Shown: positions 6,379 to 11,997 of the stretch, in pieces
Layout of the letters: each line of letters begins with the position of its first letter
Numbering within the stretch: position 1 is the stretch's first letter
NCBI GenBank assembly: GCA_934141605.1
Contig: CAKPCL010000018.1
Span: forward strand, 1-13,909
Length of the DNA: 13,909 nt
Source: an uncultured Clostridia bacterium
GTDB lineage: Bacteria > Bacillota > Clostridia > TANB77 > CAG-508
Reading direction: 5' to 3'
Position numbers and translations under genes: made by a program
Notes under the pieces: generated by a model
Seen by the model: only the letters and a program-made list of their open reading frames with translations
Databases searched by the model: none
Told to the model about the DNA's origin: nothing

Positions 6379-7564
6379 CGTCAGTTGTATATGTTCCAAT
6401 AACTTTTTGTAGCTCCTCTGAATATAGGTCAAATTGCACATTTCCAAGTACAACTCTATTGTTATCTTTATCTACTTTGTATATCTTTAAGTTTCCTTTT
6501 TTATGCTCATTAGTTAATTCCAATTTTGTTGTTTCTCCTGCTGTAATCTCACTATTTACATCACTTGTTGCCTTTATATAATTTTCATTTGAATTTTCTT
6601 CATTTAAAGTATAGTTGCCTGCATATAATCCTTCTAAAGTTCCATATCCATTTTCATCTGTTTTAATTTTTCCAACTAGCTCTCCTGAAAAATTTTTTAC
6701 AGTATACACAGTATCTTTTATCCCATTACCAGTTTCACTATCTGTTTTGTGGATTTCAAAAGCACCTGTACTTATAAAATTAATAGATATACTTGTATAT
6801 GTTGTAGGATCTTTTTTCCCAAGTCTTACTAATCTTTGTAATCCTGAATCACTTGTTTGAGCTAATATTGCATTTAATATATATGAGTTTGGTATTTGTG
6901 AAGATGACCAAGTACCTGTCTTTGTAATTGGAGCTTCAAAATGAATTAAATCTCCATTACTAACTTCCACTGTACCTCCTGTTTTTGACCAATTACCACT
7001 GTCACATACAATAGTAACATCATTTGGTATATCAAATTTTAAAGTTATTCCTGTTGTTCCCATAACTGTAGTTTGTTCTGTTACTTGTTTTCCATCTTGA
7101 ATTTTAGCTTCAAGATCTTTTGTAGTAAATTCTAATGATTCTTTTGGTATTGGAGCTGAATCTAAAAATGCAATAAAATCTTTTGCTACAGTCTTATTGC
7201 TTCCATTTACATAGTGATCTAATGCTAAAGTTGTAGCGACTATACCATAATTACTATTACCGTTAAATCCTGACCAGACTTCAACACCTTCCCAACCATA
7301 ATACAAGCATTTTACCACATTTGAATCTGAATATATGCTAGTTTCAGCTACAGTACCACTAGATGGACTTAGCTTACTATGATCCATACAAAAAGCCCTT
7401 TTTCCATCAACATAGAATGAGCCAACCGTTGAAGAGCCATATGTTATTTTTCCATCATACTGTATTGTTGTAGTATCTGCTTTTGCAATATTTGATGAAT
7501 TAATTGTTAATAGTAATACAATACCAAACATCATAATTACTTTTGCTATAATTTTTCTTTTCAT
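6353..7564 (-). CDS. Secreted surface protein with thioester-like and SpaA/Cna-B domains, C-terminus lost
   Basis: Residues 1-29 form a signal peptide (basic start, hydrophobic core, likely cut after AKA). The next part, with Cys59 in AFCMDH and ATTLALDHY about 50 residues on, resembles the thioester-type adhesin domains of Gram-positive bacteria. The usual Gln is not evident, so thioester formation is doubtful. Two SpaA/Cna-B-type beta domains follow, about 270-352 and from about 360. The second stops after GTYTTDVN, where a normal repeat would go on. The last residues (CNKFYL) come from reversed IstA sequence. Further repeats, the sortase motif and the membrane anchor are missing, so any product would be secreted rather than attached. 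The start at 7564 is set by GGAGG eight bases upstream, which overlaps an earlier in-frame ATG. Confidence 0.75.
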   Translation of the reverse strand: MKRKIIAKVIMMFGIVLLLTINSSNIAKADTTTIQYDGKITYGSSTVGSFYVDGKRAFCMDHSKLSPSSGTVAETSIYSDSNVVKCLYYGWEGVEVWSGFNGNSNYGIVATTLALDHYVNGSNKTVAKDFIAFLDSAPIPKESLEFTTKDLEAKIQDGKQVTEQTTVMGTTGITLKFDIPNDVTIVCDSGNWSKTGGTVEVSNGDLIHFEAPITKTGTWSSSQIPNSYILNAILAQTSDSGLQRLVRLGKKDPTTYTSISINFISTGAFEIHKTDSETGNGIKDTVYTVKNFSGELVGKIKTDENGYGTLEGLYAGNYTLNEENSNENYIKATSDVNSEITAGETTKLELTNEHKKGNLKIYKVDKDNNRVVLGNVQFDLYSEELQKVIGTYTTDVNCNKFYL

Positions 7565-7596
7565 ATTTGCAACCTCCTTCATTTTTTAGAAAAATA

Positions 7597-7632
7597 AAAA
7601 TGAAGAAGTCCGTTTTTAGACCTCTTCATTTT
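7597..7632 (-). terminator. Terminator-like hairpin in the surface protein leader
   Basis: AAAATGAAGA (7597-7606) pairs with TCTTCATTTT (7623-7632), and GTC/GAC adds three inner pairs after one mismatch. On the minus strand it is followed by TATTTTTC. It lies between a possible promoter (7642-7670) and the ribosome binding site near 7578. It could therefore be a leader attenuator, or simply end transcription arriving from upstream. Confidence 0.55.
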
Positions 7633-7641
7633 CATAATACC

Positions 7642-7670
7642 ATTATATTTTATTTTTTTAGAAAAACAAT
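7642..7670 (-). promoter_or_regulatory. Possible promoter of the surface protein gene
   Basis: TATAAT (7647-7642) is perfect. The -35 is weak: ATTGTT at 17 bases or TTGTTT at 16 bases. The start point would lie a few bases before the leader hairpin. Confidence 0.4.
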
Positions 7671-7729
7671 GAAAGAATTTTGAAATGTTTTTTATTAGTT
7701 TTATCTAACATATCAAAGTTCTTTCATTG
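7667..7729. repeat. Long inverted repeat, about 23-bp arms
   Basis: CAATGAAAGAA (7667-7677) and TTCTTTCATTG (7719-7729) are exact complements. Pairing continues inward through TTTTGAAATGTT and AACATATCAAAG with two mismatches, leaving a loop of about 17 bases. It could be a bidirectional terminator or a small insertion of the MITE kind. No target duplication was seen. Confidence 0.5.
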
Positions 7730-7760
7730 AATTATAATATTTTTATTTTTTCTCTAAATA

Positions 7761-7809
7761 AAAAAAGAAACGTACGGAAGTTATGTAACTCCCATACGCT
7801 TTCTTTTTT
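7761..7809 (-). terminator. Strong terminator after the higher-GC gene fragment
   Basis: Arms of about 23 bases (7761-7783 and 7786-7809) pair almost fully, with one bulge and two wobble-compatible differences. A run of T lies on each outer side, so it would work in both directions. It follows the stop codon at 7842 by about 33 bases on the minus strand, and its GC-rich core resembles that gene. Confidence 0.75.
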
Positions 7810-7841
7810 CCTTGACGCACTAGCAAACGCGTCATTTCAGG

Positions 7842-8118
7842 TTAAATACTCGGCATCGGTCCCCACAGTGCGAACTTGAGATCAGCAAAAAACTGATTCA
7901 TCTCATCGACATTTGCCAGAGCGACCTTGAAAGACCACTTTTCAGTGCAGTTGGCAGTGTCAAAATTCACACTAACGGAACAATCCAACAGGTCTGCATG
8001 CATCGACTTTCTTCTTACAGCATTATCTCTGCCATTTTTCCAAAAATCGACCTGCGTAGCATTGAGCTCACTCTCGAATTTTTTTGCTTCGTCCTCATTC
8101 GAGAAACTAAGAGTATAA
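7842..8118 (-). CDS. Gene fragment of unusual composition, no start codon
   Basis: About 91 codons are open on the minus strand, ending with TAA at 7844-7842. The product begins in frame around YTLSFSNEDEAKKFESELNA, passes through DLLDCSVSVNFDTANCTEKW and ends MNQFFADLKFALWGPMPSI. No ATG, GTG or TTG start lies in frame before the upstream stop near 8139, so the 5' end is missing. The DNA is visibly richer in G and C and uses codons such as CTG, CTC, TCG and GTC that the neighbours avoid. That composition begins sharply near 8118, just where AT-rich DNA resumes. It therefore looks like the tail of a gene from another source, with its own terminator at 7761-7809. I do not recognise the family. 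Confidence 0.55.
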
Positions 8119-8237
8119 CTCCTTTTATGTAAAATTTTATAAAAATATTATCTACATACACTATCCATCTTTTCGATATTTTCTATCAAATTTTCTATTT
8201 TTTTAGTTCCTATTACTCTAGGTATTTCAATATTTTT

Positions 8238-8834
8238 TTAATATTCTTCTGCAAGCATTCCTGCTCCATCTTTTCCTAAAACATTATTTGTAAATATTTT
8301 ATCTGAAAGCATATATATACATTTTTCTTTATATTCTTCATAATCAATTTTATTTTTTTCACAATACTGCTCGCTTTCAGGATCTAATATAATATACTCT
8401 CCATCACAATTGCACTTTATAGCAACAACATAATGTAATAATTTTTTTCGCTCTAATGGAAGTTTTGATAAAATTGTAAAACTTTTAATATTATACAAAC
8501 TAAGTAAAATTCTAATAGCTTCAGCATATCCAGCACACATTGCTTCTCCTTCAACAAGTGCCCCATATGCAGTTCTATACTTAACATCACTATAATCAAA
8601 TTTTTCTACTTTTCCTGTAAAACTATCAAAATATGATTTCTTATATTTTACATTATTTTTTACAAAATCGCCAATATATTTTATTATATCCTTTTCTTCA
8701 AGCTTCTCTAAATTTATTCTTTCATATATTTCAATTAATTTTCTTTTTAGTGTGATTATATTATCATCTGTATAAAATTTTCTACCGTGTATAGGCTCTT
8801 CTATTATATTCTCAATATTTTCTGTTATATCCAT
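8238..8834 (-). CDS. Transglutaminase-like Cys-His-Asp protein, last gene of the nucleotide operon
   Basis: This is a 198-residue soluble protein. The triad of the transglutaminase/protease-like fold is present: Cys100 in VEGEAMCAGYAEA, His134 in LLHYVVAIK, and Asp151 in YIILDPESE. The aromatic residue usually after the His-Ala pair is absent. Family members hydrolyse, cross-link or transfer amide bonds, and the substrate here is unknown. There is no signal peptide, unlike many cell-wall relatives. It starts 38 bases after the Ham1-type gene and is the last of five co-directed genes. After the TAA at 8240-8238 the same frame stays open to 8148 and reads like protein (IEIPRVIGTKKIENLIENIE). 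The original gene was probably about 30 residues longer and ended by a nonsense change. The ribosome binding site GAGGA is rather far (13 bases) from the ATG. Confidence 0.7.
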   Translation of the reverse strand: MDITENIENIIEEPIHGRKFYTDDNIITLKRKLIEIYERINLEKLEEKDIIKYIGDFVKNNVKYKKSYFDSFTGKVEKFDYSDVKYRTAYGALVEGEAMCAGYAEAIRILLSLYNIKSFTILSKLPLERKKLLHYVVAIKCNCDGEYIILDPESEQYCEKNKIDYEEYKEKCIYMLSDKIFTNNVLGKDGAGMLAEEY

Positions 8835-8872
8835 TTTATAATTTATATCCTCATCATTCTATTTTAGATTTT

Positions 8873-9478
8873 TTATTTATTGATAACGTTTTCAATAAAA
8901 TTAATAAAATCACTATCATCAGCTTGACCAATTTTCATATCTTCTTCTGTCAAATATATATCATACTTATTAAGCTTTTTATTTATTAATATTGAGCTCA
9001 ATGGATAACCTTCTTTTATATCTTTAGCAGGCTCATCCACCAAATAATATTCATTTGTAACCCCTGTATAAGTTGAAATTTCACCATCTTTTATAATTAC
9101 CATACCTAATATCCATTTTGTATTTAATTTTCCATCTTTACCGTATGTTTTTACAAGATTAGTATAATAGTCAATCATTTCTTCATCATTTAATCTTTTG
9201 CCATTTATCCTTCTTACAAAAACTCCTGGTTGTTTATCTTCTGGAATACCTTCTATATACATTGTATCATCCATAGCCATAGTAGTTATTTTAGTTGCGT
9301 CATAATATGCTTTTGCTTTTATTGTTGCATTTTCTATTGCTGTTTTTCCATTTTCATCTACATCAATTTTAATATCTATATCTTTTAATGATTTTAATAA
9401 TATTCCCTTTTTTAATAATTTTTCATAAAATCTATCAACTTTTGCTATATTTCCTGTTGCAAATAATATTTCTTTCAT
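8873..9478 (-). CDS. Ham1/RdgB-family (non-canonical) NTP pyrophosphatase, divergent
   Basis: This 201-residue protein has the Ham1/ITPase signature. It opens with FATGNIAKVDRF (Thr8, Asn10, Lys13: triphosphate binding). GKTAIENATIKAKAYY corresponds to the family's TF-ENA-KA segment. MDDTMYIEG replaces the usual ADDSGL and keeps the acidic metal and catalytic pair at 70-71. PGVFVRR corresponds to PGVYSAR. Family enzymes convert (d)ITP and (d)XTP to monophosphate and pyrophosphate. Here the late FGYDP and SHR motifs, which read the purine ring, are not recognisable (GYPLSS instead of FGYDP). The substrate may therefore differ. The start is the ATG at 9478, with AGGTGA five bases upstream; the GTG at 9487 lies inside that site. 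Its neighbours are a nucleotide-kinase-fold gene 69 bases upstream and the transglutaminase-like gene downstream. Confidence 0.8.
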   Translation of the reverse strand: MKEILFATGNIAKVDRFYEKLLKKGILLKSLKDIDIKIDVDENGKTAIENATIKAKAYYDATKITTMAMDDTMYIEGIPEDKQPGVFVRRINGKRLNDEEMIDYYTNLVKTYGKDGKLNTKWILGMVIIKDGEISTYTGVTNEYYLVDEPAKDIKEGYPLSSILINKKLNKYDIYLTEEDMKIGQADDSDFINFIENVINK

Positions 9479-9547
9479 CTTTATCACCTCAAAAACTTTT
9501 TATCTTTTTAATCGATTTCATATTTTTTACTTTTATCATATATTTCG

Positions 9548-10165
9548 CTATCTCTCATATTCATCATCTTCTCTTATCTTTTTAACACCTCTACTATAAT
9601 CTCCGTCACGAATAAATGTATTTCTTATATAATTTAGCAATCTTCTTGAAGACTCTTTATCGTAACAATTTGTAAATAACAAATCAAAATTTTGTTTAGA
9701 TGTTTCAAGAAATTGTTCACTTTCATAATAATCTCTTAATCTTTTTTCGTATTCAACTCTTGATGTCGTTCTTAATCTCAATACCTCTTTTAACTGTTCT
9801 TCAGATTTTGGACGAACAAATATAGAAAAAATATTCAAGCCGTTTCTTTTCAATTCTTCTATACTCTTATATGAAATATTGATAATTCTCAATTCTTCAG
9901 TATTAACTAAATCTCTTTTGTACCAGGCATATTTATTACCAAAAAATTCCTTTACTAATATTAACTCCCCCGCTTTTTCAAGTTGTTCCAATTCTAGTTT
10001 TGTCATAAAATGACTAGATTTTCCATCTACTTCATCTTTTCTCTTAGGTCTAGTTGTTAAGCCTATTATTTCTGTAATATTAGGAAAATTCTGTATTATT
10101 TCATCTACTAAAAATGATTTTCCCGCAGCCGAAGGACCAGAAATAGTAATAATACTTGGTTTCAT
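9548..10165 (-). CDS. Guanylate-kinase-fold nucleotide kinase with altered base pocket
   Basis: This is a 205-residue protein. The P-loop ISGPSAAGKS is at residues 8-17. TTRPKRKDEVDG at 37-48 keeps the monophosphate-binding arginines (39, 42) and Glu45. GNKY at 76-79 keeps a Tyr of the substrate site. Length matches guanylate kinase. By eye alignment with yeast Guk1, the residues that recognise guanine are changed: Glu69 becomes Leu70 and Ser80 becomes Trp81, while the phosphate-binding Tyr50 becomes Ser51. I therefore do not call it gmk. It is more likely a kinase for another, perhaps modified, nucleoside monophosphate. The gene starts four bases after the DUF84 gene, whose last codons contain its AAGGAG ribosome binding site. 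It shares an operon with a thymidylate-synthase-family enzyme and two NTP pyrophosphatases. Confidence 0.8.
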   Translation of the reverse strand: MKPSIITISGPSAAGKSFLVDEIIQNFPNITEIIGLTTRPKRKDEVDGKSSHFMTKLELEQLEKAGELILVKEFFGNKYAWYKRDLVNTEELRIINISYKSIEELKRNGLNIFSIFVRPKSEEQLKEVLRLRTTSRVEYEKRLRDYYESEQFLETSKQNFDLLFTNCYDKESSRRLLNYIRNTFIRDGDYSRGVKKIREDDEYER

Positions 10166-10169
10166 TTAA

Positions 10170-10721
10170 CTAATTCTCCTTATTATTTATTTTTTTATAT
10201 TTAGTTGCTATAGCACACACAATGGAATCTGTAAATTCATCAGTTCTTGTATAAGCTCCTTGTGTAAGTAATCCATTAGTACCTATAGTACTTATTTCAT
10301 CATCTGTCCTTCCTACAAACTTCGCAACAACTTCCGATAATCGTTGCGATTTATCAGTTTTTTCTATAATTTCATCTGGTATTTTAATTTTTGCACTACA
10401 TCCATAATAATATTCATTTTCAACTTTATTATAAATAACTGTCCAACCACAAAGAAAACTACCATATGTTGTTTTTGATAATATTCCCTCCATTGCAATA
10501 TACAAGTTACCATTTTCATTTTGACTAATAGCATTTTTTATTCTATGAAGGCATCCTTTTATTCCCTCTTCATCACCTATTGGTGTTTCCGACACATTTG
10601 AATTTGTTTGTAAAGACTTTATTTCAAAATTTTTAAAATATTGCATCATTACATTTTTTACAGCTTCATTTTTTGCTTTATTCTTTGAGCAAACAATTAT
10701 CAATTTATTATCATTTTGCAT
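10170..10721 (-). CDS. DUF84/YjjX-type inosine/xanthosine triphosphatase-like protein
   Basis: This 183-residue protein follows the YjjX/DUF84 pattern. CSKNKAKNEAV corresponds to the S-NP-K nucleotide loop. SETPIGDEEGIKGCLHRIKNA corresponds to the QP-ET-GA-NR-A segment. YIAMEGIL stands for the central VGIEGG, and IGTNGLLTQGAYTRTDEFTDSI for the GxLT-G-xTR end. The family hydrolyses non-canonical NTPs such as ITP and XTP in a housekeeping role. Several conserved positions differ (EGIL for EGGV), so the substrate may have shifted. The ATG at 10721 overlaps the end of the thymidylate-synthase-like gene by 11 bases and has GGAG eight bases upstream, which implies translational coupling. It is the second gene of the operon. 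Confidence 0.75.
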   Translation of the reverse strand: MQNDNKLIIVCSKNKAKNEAVKNVMMQYFKNFEIKSLQTNSNVSETPIGDEEGIKGCLHRIKNAISQNENGNLYIAMEGILSKTTYGSFLCGWTVIYNKVENEYYYGCSAKIKIPDEIIEKTDKSQRLSEVVAKFVGRTDDEISTIGTNGLLTQGAYTRTDEFTDSIVCAIATKYKKINNKEN

Positions 10722-11446
10722 TTTCTATACTCCATTTCATAAATTTTGTTTTCGGCGATTTACTACCTAAATTATATATATCATCTAATACATCTTGTCC
10801 ATTTTCAATTATAGGCATTTTTTGTAAATCAATAATTTCACTTGACTCTTCTATTTCATCTGCTATATTAGCTGTTTTGTCATATATTTGTGTAAAATTT
10901 GAGTGCATAGCTACATACCCTGGACTAATTTTTATTTTTAAATCATCAGTTAATAAATTTGCCAATAATTCAGTTACTACACTAAAAAATCCCATATCAT
11001 ATGGTAATCCTGTGATAATATCCGTACTACGACTTTGCACATCACAGTTCTCTTATCCATTGTAGTTGTGTCTTATTTTCTTTCGTAAGTTGATGAAAAA
11101 CATAATACCCATAATTCGAGTTAATACAGTTATTTTCATCACAAATTTTTGCCCAAAACTTAGACGCATTAACAAGACCATAACCATATTCTCCATTTAT
11201 GTTTAGCGATCCTGAAAAATACGCTAATAATTCTCTTGCAAAATATGGAATAGCTTTCTCTGAACGTAAAGTATGCACACGATTTCTACAATCAGTTAAG
11301 ACATATGTAACATTGTTTGCCTGTAATGCACCACCAGAATGTGTTTTTATTCTATGACCACTTTCTTTTATATGTGCCACACCTTTTTTTACAAGATTAT
11401 CAATAGATGATTCAATTATAGTTAGTTCTTCATACATTTTACTCAC
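10711..11446 (-). pseudogene. Thymidylate-synthase-family (phage-type, probable cytosine-nucleotide) hydroxymethylase, internal deletion
   Basis: Two parts lie in different frames. The first (11042-11446, 134 residues) matches the N-terminal half of phage-type thymidylate synthases: IKTHSGGALQ, the ARELLAYFSG segment, and NASKFWAKICDE with INSNYGYYVF. The second (10711 to about 11052) begins ENCDVQSRSTDIITGLPYDMG, the QRS-D-GLPFN region, and ends SNFTQIYDKT with a short tail. Between them about 45-55 residues are missing, including the SRQA and PC segments with the catalytic Cys, and the frame shifts near 11045. The family transfers a one-carbon unit from methylene-tetrahydrofolate to a pyrimidine monophosphate. 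The position that is Asn in dUMP enzymes (E. coli Asn177) is Asp here, as in dCMP hydroxymethylases. The gene leads a five-gene operon with a consensus promoter and the ribosome binding site AGGAGGTGAG. The deletion should make the product inactive. Confidence 0.8.
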
Positions 11447-11498
11447 CTCCTAAAAAGATCTTCAAATATCAAAATAATTCATATGTAAAAACATGGTT

Positions 11499-11527
11499 AT
11501 TATATTACTTTATGTAAAGCCTGTCAA
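11499..11527 (-). promoter_or_regulatory. Perfect consensus promoter of the nucleotide operon
   Basis: TTGACA (11527-11522), a 17-base spacer and TATAAT (11504-11499) match the housekeeping sigma factor exactly. The leader is about 45 bases and ends with AGGAGGTGAG before the ATG at 11446. Such a strong promoter implies high, probably constant expression unless repressed. Confidence 0.85.
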
Positions 11528-11530
11528 CTA

Positions 11531-11596
11531 TCAAAATATTAAATTTTCCCATAACCCATTTCCTTCTCTATCTTGAAAATAATATATCTTTTTCAT
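11531..11596 (-). other. Possible 21-residue ORF or gene head, upstream of the operon
   Basis: The short frame begins MKKIYYFQDREGNGLWENLI. It has protein-like composition but no ribosome binding site, and ends just before the operon's -35 box. It may be the head of a gene cut when the operon arrived. The rest of 11447-11618 holds only the promoter and leader. Confidence 0.3.
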
Positions 11597-11618
11597 TAAA
11601 TTTTACTTTATATAAAAC

Positions 11619-11819
11619 TTATCGTAGTTTTTCTATGATTTCATTATATTTATTCATATTTTTACTAATGTCATTCTTACTATAATTCATTACATAATCA
11701 ACTATACTAAAAATCATATTTTTACACTCATCTTTTGAATATTCTTTATTTTCTATTGTTACATTAGCCTCTGCTAATAGATCTTTTTCTTGTTTGTTAA
11801 AATTATTATATAAATTCAT
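11619..11819 (-). CDS. Small acidic helical protein, function unknown
   Basis: The 66-residue product starts MNLYNNFNKQEKDLLAEANV, is soluble and highly charged, with a conserved-looking middle (SKDECKNMIFSIVDYVMNYS). The start is the ATG at 11819, which has GGAG six bases upstream. The earlier in-frame ATG at 11831 lies inside that site. It overlaps the tail of the fragment at 11821-11951, so the two were probably translated in turn. I do not recognise a family. Confidence 0.5.
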   Translation of the reverse strand: MNLYNNFNKQEKDLLAEANVTIENKEYSKDECKNMIFSIVDYVMNYSKNDISKNMNKYNEIIEKLR

Positions 11820-11820
11820 C

Positions 11821-11951
11821 CTATTCTCCATCCTTTACTGCAATCATAAGTTCATTATCTTCCACAGTTCTTTTTGCATTTTTAAATTCAAATTTTGATC
11901 CTGTAAAGTAAACTCTGTAACCGAAGTCCTTCCAATATAATTATACTGCAT
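11821..11951 (-). pseudogene. Frameshifted small gene, about 43 residues
   Basis: An ATG at 11951 opens MQYNYIGRT. The frame then shifts near 11925 and continues as GYRVYFTGSKFEFKNAKRTV, then EDNELMIAVKDGE and TAG at 11823-11821, overlapping the next gene. The length (131 bases) is not a multiple of three, as expected for one lost or gained base. The DNA before it (11952-11997) also reads like protein in another frame (YFELKVKMDMDESDIDRFLK), probably another remnant. No function is known. Confidence 0.4.
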
Positions 11952-11997
11952 TTTAGAAATCTATCTATATCACTTTCGTCCATATCCATCTTTACTT

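Noticed and set aside
6615..6860. Plus-strand ORF inside the surface protein gene
   Set aside because: It is antisense to Cna-B-type repeats with clear protein homology and has no start signals.
7927..8118. Plus-strand ORF of 63 residues in the higher-GC stretch
   Set aside because: The opposite strand has a longer frame with protein-like composition, a stop and a terminator. The plus frame is its shadow.
9548..10165. Ordinary housekeeping gmk
   Set aside because: The P-loop and fold fit, but the residues that read guanine are changed and the gene lies in a specialised operon.
10673..11065. Plus-strand ORF of 130 residues
   Set aside because: It is antisense to the DUF84 and TS-family genes, which have clear motifs, and has no ribosome binding site.
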